In this document: positions 1 through 5,713 of the stretch, one piece after another
How positions within the stretch are numbered: the first letter of the stretch is position 1
Layout of the letters: every line of letters begins with the position of its first letter
Assembly (NCBI GenBank): GCA_002502685.1
Contig: DAQA01000001.1
Span: forward strand, 1-10,485
DNA from: Euryarchaeota archaeon UBA202
Lineage (GTDB): Archaea; Thermoplasmatota; E2; UBA202
DNA length: 10,485 bases
Direction of reading: 5' to 3'
Notes under the pieces: model-generated
The model's input: only the letters and a program-made list of their open reading frames with translations
Databases searched by the model: none
What the model was told of the DNA's origin: nothing
Translations under genes and position numbers: made by a program

Positions 1-63
1 CGTGATCAGCGACTTCAACAAACCCGTCTTGATGTTTTTCTAAATACAACAAAATGTGCCTAA
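1..63 (+). CDS. C-terminal end of a PCNA-interacting protein, probably flap endonuclease 1 (partial, 5' end outside window)
   Basis: Frame 1 is open from the first base for 20 codons and stops at TAA 61-63. The peptide contains QTRLDVFL, which matches the PCNA-binding consensus Q-x-x-(L/I/M)-x-x-aromatic-aromatic, except that the last position is Leu rather than Phe/Tyr. A PIP box at the extreme C-terminus, with a Gln-Thr/Ser-x-Leu-Asp-x-Phe core, is typical of archaeal and eukaryotic FEN1, the structure-specific nuclease that removes 5' flaps from Okazaki fragments. RNase HII, RFC large subunit and other PCNA clients also end this way, so the identity is inference from 20 residues. The short NTTKCA tail after the motif is not diagnostic. 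The next gene on this strand is purB, 194 nt downstream. Confidence 0.5.
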   Translation, partial: RDQRLQQTRLDVFLNTTKCA

Positions 64-71
64 TAGGAGGT

Positions 72-89
72 TCCGGCATTCATGCCGGA
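72..89. repeat. GC-rich 18-bp palindrome
   Basis: TCCGGCAT-TC-ATGCCGGA is a perfect inverted repeat with 8-bp arms and a 2-nt centre (as RNA, more likely a 6-bp stem with a 6-nt ATTCAT loop). It starts 9 nt after the stop codon of the preceding gene and is conspicuously GC-rich in an AT-rich intergenic region. No T-run follows it directly, so it is not a classical terminator. It could be a 3'-end processing or stability hairpin for the upstream mRNA, or an operator for a dimeric regulator. The palindrome is seen directly; the role is not known. Confidence 0.6.
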
Positions 90-129
90 GAGGATGTCAC
101 TTTCCCCTATCCCTCACAGGCAATAAAAC

Positions 130-173
130 AGAGGATGTGTAATGGCACAATGTATCCTCTAGGGAATTTTTTT
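130..173 (+). terminator. Hairpin followed by a T-tract, possible terminator
   Basis: AGAGGAT (130-136) pairs with ATCCTCT (154-160), enclosing 17 nt in which TGT/ACA can add a few inner pairs. The right arm is followed by AGGGAA and then seven T (167-173). Archaeal termination depends mainly on T-rich non-template sequence, so the T-tract may end transcripts coming from the upstream gene. It lies upstream of the likely purB promoter, so attenuation within a purB leader would require transcription to start earlier. Function is inferred. Confidence 0.35.
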
Positions 174-207
174 AAAGGATGAACTCATTAATCTCCTCAA
201 ATCCTTT
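174..207. repeat. Second inverted repeat before purB (AAAGGAT / ATCCTTT)
   Basis: AAAGGAT at 174-180 and ATCCTTT at 201-207 form a 7-bp inverted repeat around a 20-nt spacer. It follows immediately after the T-tract of the preceding hairpin and uses a nearly identical AGGAT/ATCCT arm. The right arm overlaps the candidate TATA element CTTTATAG of purB, so a protein bound here, or strand pairing, could affect purB initiation. The repeat is visible; regulation is inference. Confidence 0.4.
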
Positions 208-252
208 ATAGGGGACATATAACCAATAAAAAAAAAAATAGAAATCGGAGGG
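204..252 (+). promoter_or_regulatory. Candidate purB promoter and Shine-Dalgarno site
   Basis: A TATA-like CTTTATAG lies at 204-211, which would place the start of transcription near 232-236. A second AT-rich candidate, CATATAA, lies at 216-222. GGAGGG at 247-252 is a strong Shine-Dalgarno motif, 5 nt before the ATG at 258, and fixes the purB start. This contrasts with the leaderless look of most other promoters in the window. Confidence 0.5.
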
Positions 253-257
253 TAATA

Positions 258-1664
258 ATGGATATTTTCAACTGTGTAAGCCCATTGGACTATAGATACT
301 ATCTTGCTGATGAAAACCTGTTTAAGGAGCTAAACCCCTATGTGTCATATGAAGCCCAGATTACCTATCAGTTAAAGGTTGAGATGGCTTTGGTGAAAGC
401 TATGGCCAAATTGGGTATATGTCCTCCTGCCGTTGCAACCGAGGTAGAGAAAGCTATAAAAAATATCACCTCCCAAGAGATTTTAAGCGAGGATAAAAAA
501 ATTGAACATGATATTCGAGCACTTGTACGGTGTATAAAAGATAAAATTAGTCAGCAAGCAGAACCCTATATCCATCTCTTTGTCACCTCAGCAGATATTG
601 TGGATACCGGTAATGCCTGCCGTTATAAAGATTTGACCAATAATGTAATGATTCCTAAACTCCTTGAGTTGGAGAAAATATTAATCCAGTTGGCGCTTCG
701 AGAAAAAAGCACTCTTCAAATTGGAAGGACACATGGCAAACATGCGGAGCCGATCACATTTGGTTTTGCCATGGCAAATTATGTTGATAGGATTGGAAAA
801 AGAATAGGCATGCTGCAAGAGACAGGTAACCATCTTCCTGGCCAAATATCAGGAGCCGTTGGATCATATAATTCATTTTCCATAGTGGGGGAGCAATATA
901 ATCTATCTCCAAGGACATTTGAACAAGAAGTTCTTAGGGAATTAGGGATTAAACCTGTCCTTATCTCATCACAAATTGTTCAGCCTGAACCCCTGTTGGA
1001 TCTTGTCTATGGTGTTTTATCCTGTTTTTCGGTTTTGGCTAATCTCTCCGATGATATGCGGCATCTAATGAGAAGTGAGATAGATGAAATTGATATGGTT
1101 CCTAAGGAAAAAAGTATTCATGTTGGATCGTCAACAATGCCTCATAAGGTTAATCCATGGCACTTTGAACATGTGAAAAGTATGTGGAAAGCCTTTCTAC
1201 CCCGAATTGTAACACATATGATGGACCAGATATCAGAACACCAACGTGATTTAACAAATTCTGCATCAACCCGTTTTATTTCAGAATTATTCACCGCCTT
1301 TATACATTCAGTTGTACGATTAAGTGAATCACTGACAAAAATCGAAATAAAAAAAGGAAACATGGAAAAAAATCTTCAGATGAGTAAAGAATATATTATA
1401 GCTGAACCTCTCTATACCCTTTTAGCAATCAACGGCTTTCCCAGTGCTTACGAATATGTAAAAGAGATCATTACCCAATCCCGGGAAACAGGAACAAAGT
1501 TTGGTGACCTTATTTGGAAAGACAAAAAATTAAAACCATATCTTGATAAGCTCACCACCACCCAGAAAAACATTTTAAAGAACCCTGAGAAATATGTGGG
1601 GATAGCAGAACAAAAGACTAGGGAGGTCTGCAAACACTGGATTGAAACATTTAAGTTACCCTAA
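258..1664 (+). CDS. purB: Adenylosuccinate lyase
   Basis: This 468-residue cytosolic enzyme of the fumarase/aspartase superfamily catalyses two purine steps: it releases fumarate from SAICAR to give AICAR, and from adenylosuccinate to give AMP. Visible motifs are SPLDYRY near the N-terminus, EHD at residues 83-85 (family substrate-binding His region), TSADIVDT at 110-117, GRTHGKHAEP at 156-165 (catalytic His region) and the superfamily signature GSSTMPHKVNP at 290-300, whose serines lie on the catalytic flexible loop. Length matches the family (about 430-480). The start is supported by GGAGGG 5 nt upstream. The SP-DxRY opening and the KVNP form of the signature resemble the E. coli-type subgroup rather than the B. 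subtilis type (KRNP). No other purine genes are adjacent, so it appears to be transcribed alone. Identification is secure; the subgroup assignment is by eye. Confidence 0.96.
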   Translation: MDIFNCVSPLDYRYYLADENLFKELNPYVSYEAQITYQLKVEMALVKAMAKLGICPPAVATEVEKAIKNITSQEILSEDKKIEHDIRALVRCIKDKISQQAEPYIHLFVTSADIVDTGNACRYKDLTNNVMIPKLLELEKILIQLALREKSTLQIGRTHGKHAEPITFGFAMANYVDRIGKRIGMLQETGNHLPGQISGAVGSYNSFSIVGEQYNLSPRTFEQEVLRELGIKPVLISSQIVQPEPLLDLVYGVLSCFSVLANLSDDMRHLMRSEIDEIDMVPKEKSIHVGSSTMPHKVNPWHFEHVKSMWKAFLPRIVTHMMDQISEHQRDLTNSASTRFISELFTAFIHSVVRLSESLTKIEIKKGNMEKNLQMSKEYIIAEPLYTLLAINGFPSAYEYVKEIITQSRETGTKFGDLIWKDKKLKPYLDKLTTTQKNILKNPEKYVGIAEQKTREVCKHWIETFKLP

Positions 1665-1700
1665 GACCCATCCCCCCCGTCATTTTCCTTTTAATAGGAC
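1665..1700 (+). terminator. Pyrimidine-rich tract after purB, likely termination region
   Basis: The sequence directly after the purB stop holds a run of seven C and then TCATTTTCCTTTTAAT. T-rich non-template DNA is the known archaeal termination signal. No stable hairpin is visible. A similar C/T-rich, G-poor composition follows the L15e operon. Confidence 0.4.
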
Positions 1701-1730
1701 CCAGGTCATCCACTTTTCAAAAACAAAAAA

Positions 1731-1743
1731 ATATTTCATATAG
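1731..1743 (+). promoter_or_regulatory. Candidate leaderless promoter of the DNA glycosylase gene
   Basis: ATATTTCATATAG ends 16 nt before the ATG at 1760. Its left half (1731-1736) lies at -29 to -24, the spacing expected when an archaeal transcript starts at or next to the start codon. There is no Shine-Dalgarno motif between it and the ATG. Confidence 0.4.
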
Positions 1744-1759
1744 ATAATGATATAAGCCA

Positions 1760-2368
1760 ATGAATTTTTTTGATTATAACCCCCCAAGGTACCCAGTGAA
1801 ATCAAAATTATTAGATTACACATTTTATAATCGTGATCCTGTTGAAGTCGCAAAGGATCTATTAGGCCATATCATACAAAGGAAAAAAATAGCTGGGCGA
1901 ATCGTTGAAACTGAAGCCTATTACGGTACAAGTGATCCTGCATCTCGTGCATCTACTGGAAAAACACGAATGAATAAGTGGATGTGGAATGACGCAGGTA
2001 TAATCTTTATTTATATGGTCCACGGCCACTGGTTATTTAATATCGTCACCCAGCAAAAGAATCTTCCGTCAGCCGTACTTATTCGAGCAGCTGAACCACT
2101 TACAGGTATGAATATCATGTATAAAAATCGGCCAGTAAATACAGCTAGAAACCTAACCTCTGGACCAGGTAAACTTACCCAGGCATTTGGCATTACCAAA
2201 AACCTAAATGGACAGAAGATCTATAAAAGAGAATCTGAAGTGACGATTCGGGAAGGATATAAGCTACATTGTAACATAAAATCTTCCCCTAGAATCGGCG
2301 TTAGAGAGGACACATCTGAACCATTACGATTCTATATACCGGGAAATATATTTGTGTCTAAGCCCTAA
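1760..2368 (+). CDS. 3-methyladenine DNA glycosylase, AAG/MPG family
   Basis: This 202-residue base-excision repair enzyme flips out and cleaves alkylated purines (3-methyladenine, 7-methylguanine, hypoxanthine) from DNA. Family motifs appear in order: FYNRDPVEVAKDLLG (22-36), the active-site IVETEAY (48-54) with catalytic Glu50 corresponding to human E125, an IYMVHGHWLFNIV segment (84-96) at the place of the usual YxxYG motif, VLIRAAEP (106-113), LTSGPGKLTQAFGI (132-145) and SPRIGV (176-181). Length is normal for a prokaryotic member. About 20 residues precede the conserved FY-RD start. Val13 (GTG) is an alternative start, but the ATG has the better-placed promoter. Its stop overlaps the stop of the convergent tRNA methyltransferase gene by 11 bp. 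Confidence 0.92.
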   Translation: MNFFDYNPPRYPVKSKLLDYTFYNRDPVEVAKDLLGHIIQRKKIAGRIVETEAYYGTSDPASRASTGKTRMNKWMWNDAGIIFIYMVHGHWLFNIVTQQKNLPSAVLIRAAEPLTGMNIMYKNRPVNTARNLTSGPGKLTQAFGITKNLNGQKIYKRESEVTIREGYKLHCNIKSSPRIGVREDTSEPLRFYIPGNIFVSKP

Positions 2369-3356
2369 AAACAGTAAAATATCTAGTAAGACTCTTATGT
2401 ACCCAATACGGATAAATTTGTAACACTTCCAGATAAGGTTCTGCAATTTTTACCGCATCGCGATTGGGTAAACCAACAACCGCCTGTCTATCTTTTTTTA
2501 AAACTGCTTGAATATTCTCAAATGCCCGAGCATATAAGTCCTCCAACTTACTATTAATACGTGTAGAGCGCCCATAGGGAAAATCAGAGACCACCCCCTC
2601 AACTTTACCAATTTTTCCAATTTCGCCGACATCCGCTTGGAATACAGTATAAGGATATATTCCATAATAATCCAAGGTCTTTTTGCACCCCTCCACCATT
2701 TTTTTTTCAAAATCACTCCCAAAAACATGCGCTCCAATCATTCCTGCTTCTAAGAGTATACCCCCCGTTCCACAGAATGGATCCAAGAGTTTTTCCCCCC
2801 TCTTGATACCTGATAAGTTAACAAGTGCCCGCGCAATACGTGGATGTAAGGAAATAGGGGAGAAAAAGGGTCGATAGATCACCCGTCTTTGTTCAAAACA
2901 TCGGCGATCAATGTCAAAAAGCTTCCGGCATACATAAAATTTATTAGTTAAAAGAATACGGATGTCAGTATCTGGTGTCTTTAAATCAACTTTTTTATCA
3001 TCAGCAATACGTGCCCCCAGTTCCTTTTCAATCAACATCAAATTGTCTTTCCGATCGGAATCACCAATTTTTTTCCCTCGTACACGGAAAGTACCGGGAG
3101 GAACATAAATTTTTTTTGCATTGCTCATCAGAGTTTTCCTGTTTTGTGCGCTATAAAGTAATTCATTGATACGAAATGATAGAGCTAATCGAGAAGCCAG
3201 ATTTTTTAGCACTTCAAGATCCATGGGGGCATTAATAATAAAAACTCTACCTTTTTTACATATTCTAAATAAAATATTTTGAGAAGCCAGAAGAGCTTTA
3301 ATTTCAGCGATTGGTAGTAATGGATGTTCACCAGAAACTTCAAATAAAATTCGCAT
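2358..3356 (-). CDS. trmG10: tRNA (guanine(10)-N2)-methyltransferase, THUMP domain
   Basis: This 332-residue protein is an S-adenosylmethionine-dependent enzyme that makes m2G/m2,2G at position 10 of tRNA. An N-terminal ferredoxin-like plus THUMP RNA-binding module spans about residues 1-155, with RVRGKKI at 91-97 and VDLKTPDTDIRILL at 123-136. A Rossmann methyltransferase domain follows, with SAM-binding DPFCGTGG at 192-199, the acidic ribose-binding SDFEKK at 214-219 and motif IV DFPYGRST at 258-265. Motif IV is normally (D/N)PPY, so Phe replaces the first Pro here. Length fits archaeal Trm-G10 (about 330). It starts 5 nt after the stop of the PH-domain gene, with no Shine-Dalgarno motif, so it probably depends on that gene's transcript. 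The alternative Trm14 family (position 6) is less likely because of the DxPYGRST context. Confidence 0.9.
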   Translation of the reverse strand: MRILFEVSGEHPLLPIAEIKALLASQNILFRICKKGRVFIINAPMDLEVLKNLASRLALSFRINELLYSAQNRKTLMSNAKKIYVPPGTFRVRGKKIGDSDRKDNLMLIEKELGARIADDKKVDLKTPDTDIRILLTNKFYVCRKLFDIDRRCFEQRRVIYRPFFSPISLHPRIARALVNLSGIKRGEKLLDPFCGTGGILLEAGMIGAHVFGSDFEKKMVEGCKKTLDYYGIYPYTVFQADVGEIGKIGKVEGVVSDFPYGRSTRINSKLEDLYARAFENIQAVLKKDRQAVVGLPNRDAVKIAEPYLEVLQIYPYWVHKSLTRYFTVFRA

Positions 3357-3361
3357 TTCTA

Positions 3362-4201
3362 TTATTGTTTTTTTAGTAATTCAACCATTTCTTTTTGAAG
3401 CTCAACTTGTTCTTTTTGATAAGGAGAGATTGTGTTTTCTTGAATTATGTTTTCTAATAGAGATTTTATATTCCTATAAGGATAGGCCCCTTGGAGCTTA
3501 TAGTAACTTCGAGTACGAGGTGTTTGAATCTCTTTGTTCCCCCCCATAAAAAAGTCTAACCTACTCTTTTTATGGGGTGTAATACCGGCACCAATACCTG
3601 CAAAAGTAGCGTCTGCTCCTAAACCAAAACCAGATTGGGTTACAGGTATAATATCTCCAAATCTAAATAGGAAACCAAAGATTCCTTGAGATCCTTCAAT
3701 ATCAGTGATTTTGTCGTACCGCAGAGTTCTTTCCCGGAGCTTGAAAAGTCCGCCTTGAAGCACTAGGCGAAAATTGGTGATGTAATATTTATGTGACCGG
3801 CGATATATGTCGATAAAGAGTAGTCCACAAAGTGATATTACAGCTGCGTATGCAGGGATAAAAAAAGTATATTCAAAGTTCCATCTTTGATAATGCATTA
3901 TCAAGGTGCCTACAAGAAGGATACCCAGATATATAAAAAATATTCTCCATTTCACCAAGAGCAAAGACGCGATTATGCCTCCTGCTAAAAGACCAACCCA
4001 CCAGAGTGCAATAATAGACAGGGAATCAAAGGGTAATGCGGAGCTTACTGAGTCCCAATAGGGGGAGTTTATCAACCAAAATACAAATAGACTCCAAATA
4101 ATGATATATGTGGATAAAATATATGAACCTATAAAGGATAATTTATGGGGCCGAAATTTTTGATGGATAATTTCATTTTCCAAGGGGTATAAATCAGCCA
4201 T
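3362..4201 (-). CDS. Membrane protein with bacterial-type PH domain (YdbS/YdbT-like)
   Basis: This 279-residue integral membrane protein has four hydrophobic segments at about 23-44, 63-83, 86-103 and 113-132. A bPH2-like domain follows from about 137 to 190, recognisable by the pattern YYITNFRLVLQGGLFKLRERTLRYDKI(T)DIEG, that is, a 'tnxRl' strand, a 'G-l' turn and a 'dItdi' strand. A glycine-rich stretch (191-207) separates this from a QTPRTRSYYKLQGAYP segment (226-241), seen in archaeal homologues, and a Lys/Glu-rich C-terminal helix. Such proteins are usually conserved and uncharacterised, and a membrane-associated scaffold or lipid-proximal role is only inferred. The ATG is the only usable start, because an in-frame stop lies 9 nt upstream. 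It is the first gene of a unit with trmG10. Confidence 0.75.
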   Translation of the reverse strand: MADLYPLENEIIHQKFRPHKLSFIGSYILSTYIIIWSLFVFWLINSPYWDSVSSALPFDSLSIIALWWVGLLAGGIIASLLLVKWRIFFIYLGILLVGTLIMHYQRWNFEYTFFIPAYAAVISLCGLLFIDIYRRSHKYYITNFRLVLQGGLFKLRERTLRYDKITDIEGSQGIFGFLFRFGDIIPVTQSGFGLGADATFAGIGAGITPHKKSRLDFFMGGNKEIQTPRTRSYYKLQGAYPYRNIKSLLENIIQENTISPYQKEQVELQKEMVELLKKQ

Positions 4202-4203
4202 TA

Positions 4204-4214
4204 TATGTCACATA
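4204..4214. repeat. TATGT-C-ACATA palindrome next to the PH-gene start
   Basis: Five-bp half sites surround one central base, lying 3-13 nt before the start codon of the minus-strand membrane protein gene. This falls between its TATA-like box and the likely transcription start. It could be an operator, but the arms are short and AT-rich, so chance is possible. Confidence 0.3.
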
Positions 4215-4222
4215 AGTTTTCC

Positions 4223-4232
4223 TTTATTTTAA
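4223..4232 (-). promoter_or_regulatory. Candidate promoter of the PH-domain/trmG10 unit
   Basis: Read on the minus strand, TTAAAATAAA covers -31 to -22 relative to the ATG at 4201, the distance expected for a TATA box of a leaderless or nearly leaderless archaeal transcript. No Shine-Dalgarno motif sits close to the ATG. Confidence 0.45.
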
Positions 4233-4391
4233 CACTATCGATTTCTGCAGGGAGTAATGGATATTAAGCGTCTAGGAATCCTTTTTTAGTCATCTGGTGC
4301 TATGCTGATATATAATTTTCTCTGTAACGAAATGAAGGACAAAAGTTTATGAAAGATGAATAGATGCTAAAATGGTTTAAACCAGTGATAT

Positions 4392-4463
4392 GGGCCGGTA
4401 GATCAGTGGAAGATCGTCTCCTTGGCATGGAGAAGGCCGTGGGTTCAAATCCCATCCGGTCCA
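4392..4463 (+). tRNA. tRNA-Ala (anticodon GGC)
   Basis: The 72-nt sequence folds as a full cloverleaf. Acceptor arms are GGGCCGG/CCGGTCC, the D stem is GATC/GATC, the anticodon stem TCTCC/GGAGA has loop TTGGCAT (anticodon GGC, reading GCC/GCU), a 5-nt variable region follows, and the T arm GTGGG/CCCAT has loop TTCAAAT. The G3:U70 wobble pair, the universal alanine identity element, is present and confirms the assignment; the discriminator base is A. CCA is not encoded and must be added by the CCA enzyme. There is no intron. A run of eight T follows at once and would end transcription. The weak TATA-like GTTTATGAA at 4345-4353 may be its promoter. Confidence 0.97.
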
Positions 4464-4471
4464 TTTTTTTT
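4464..4471 (+). terminator. T8 terminator after tRNA-Ala
   Basis: Eight consecutive T follow directly after the discriminator base. Oligo-T on the non-template strand is the known intrinsic termination signal for archaeal RNA polymerase. Confidence 0.6.
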
Positions 4472-4521
4472 CAACAGGTAAAAATTTTGCCTTGAAATAT
4501 AAAAATTTATGAATGCAAATC

Positions 4522-5637
4522 CTACGGGTGTATAGGGATAGGTGTAAAGGATAGAATAAATATCCCCAAAGTAACTAAGGCAATCCATTTCCTTTTTGTA
4601 TCCAATGTAATCATATCATTTAACGGGGCTGGATGCCTGCTTCCCAAGATAAAGACAATGAGAAAAGCAAAAAAAATCCATGCAGGATAAAAAATACCTA
4701 ATCCCATCATTAAAACAAGCGTTCCCCAGCTTGCATATTTCTGTTTTTCACCAAGGATTGCTCGAGCAATATGGCCCCCATCTAATTGTCCGGCAGGTAA
4801 AAGGTTTATGGCAGTTACCAATAAGCCAACCCATCCTGCAAAAGCTGTAGGATGAAGCATGACTGTTGAGCCGTGGGGTATCTGGATTAAAATTCTAATC
4901 AATAATAAAAATAAGGGGGGTTCACCCAAAACGGGTGTCCCTGAGGGTATGTCAGTAAGCGGTGTAAGTGTGGACATTGTTAAACCAATAATTGTTATAG
5001 GGATTGCTACCAAGAATCCACAAATTGGTCCTGCGGCACCAATGTCAAGGAGTGCTTTTCGATCAGGTATGGGTTCTTTCATAGATATGAATGCTCCCAT
5101 TGTTCCCAAAGGAAATATCGGATTTGGGGGTATGGGAATAAAAAAGGGGAGTGACGGAGTTAACTGGTGCTTTATGGAAACAAAATAATGACCCATCTCA
5201 TGTATACCCAGTATTAATAAAAGAGGAAATGAGAAAAAGAGAAATCCTGACAGGAGGTTTTCTCCTTTAAATAATTCACTCAGATCCAGTGTTTCAGTAA
5301 AAAGAAATGAACCTGATAGTATCGTAGTGACAAGTGTCGCGCAAAGGAGGATTAATGGTATCACAAATGATTTTTTTTTAATAGGTGATTTAGGGATGAT
5401 ATAAATAATGTATTCTCCATGTTTTTTACGTAATACTGGAATAAAACTTTTAGATGATAAGTCATCACGAAGTTTATCAAAATTCTCATTGAAAAGGTTA
5501 ATGTCAGTAGGGGTGTCAATATAATAAGCGAGATATTTTTCATTTGTAATATTTTCATAAATGTTAAAATATCGTTTTACGATATCGGTAATGTGAGTCT
5601 TTTGAATTGGGGGTATAGATGGGGGCTCGTTATGCAT
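4522..5637 (-). CDS. Site-2 protease family membrane metalloprotease (peptidase M50)
   Basis: This 371-residue multi-pass membrane protein is predicted to cut transmembrane substrates inside the bilayer, as S2P enzymes do when releasing anchored regulators. The zinc site is visible as HEMGH at 146-150 (catalytic Glu147) and LDGGH at 285-289 with Asp286 as the third ligand, in the family context NLLPAGQLDGG. A soluble N-terminal domain of about 90 residues (DIVKRYF..., then a predicted alpha/beta region ending near IIYIIPK) precedes the first membrane segment at about 91-112. Further hydrophobic segments lie near 128-151, 199-222, 240-253, 263-283, 303-332 and 350-366. No PDZ domain is apparent. 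Its start is supported by a TATA-like box about 26 nt upstream. It is divergent from the YchF-like GTPase; no substrate candidate is adjacent. Confidence 0.9.
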   Translation of the reverse strand: MHNEPPSIPPIQKTHITDIVKRYFNIYENITNEKYLAYYIDTPTDINLFNENFDKLRDDLSSKSFIPVLRKKHGEYIIYIIPKSPIKKKSFVIPLILLCATLVTTILSGSFLFTETLDLSELFKGENLLSGFLFFSFPLLLILGIHEMGHYFVSIKHQLTPSLPFFIPIPPNPIFPLGTMGAFISMKEPIPDRKALLDIGAAGPICGFLVAIPITIIGLTMSTLTPLTDIPSGTPVLGEPPLFLLLIRILIQIPHGSTVMLHPTAFAGWVGLLVTAINLLPAGQLDGGHIARAILGEKQKYASWGTLVLMMGLGIFYPAWIFFAFLIVFILGSRHPAPLNDMITLDTKRKWIALVTLGIFILSFTPIPIHP

Positions 5638-5660
5638 CGAAATTTTATCTTGGCATACCC

Positions 5661-5666
5661 TAAAAA
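5661..5666 (-). promoter_or_regulatory. TATA-like box of the site-2 protease gene
   Basis: Minus-strand TTTTTA occupies -29 to -24 relative to the protease ATG, ideal spacing for a leaderless start. It sits in the 76-bp region shared with the divergent GTPase gene. Confidence 0.5.
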
Positions 5667-5673
5667 GTTTTGC

Positions 5674-5678
5674 TATAG
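5674..5678 (+). promoter_or_regulatory. TATA-like box of the YchF-like GTPase gene
   Basis: TATAG within TGCTATAGGA lies 36-40 nt before the ATG at 5714. A start about 26 nt downstream would give a leader of roughly 10-15 nt. It almost abuts the opposite-strand box of the protease gene, so the two promoters may compete for transcription factors. Confidence 0.35.
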
Positions 5679-5713
5679 GAAAAGTTAAGAAGGGGAAACG
5701 GAATGGTATTCAT

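Noticed and set aside
1142..1633. Minus-strand open frames within purB
   Set aside because: They are antisense to conserved purB sequence, including the catalytic signature, and have no start signals.
4264..4391. Possible C/D box small RNA upstream of tRNA-Ala (AGATGAAT and GCTGAT resemblances)
   Set aside because: No correctly ordered C/D and C'/D' box set with the usual spacing could be found.
4859..5188. 109-codon open frame on the plus strand
   Set aside because: It is antisense to the core of the site-2 protease, whose zinc motifs are intact; a Gly/Ile/Met-rich translation is expected from an antisense membrane-protein frame.
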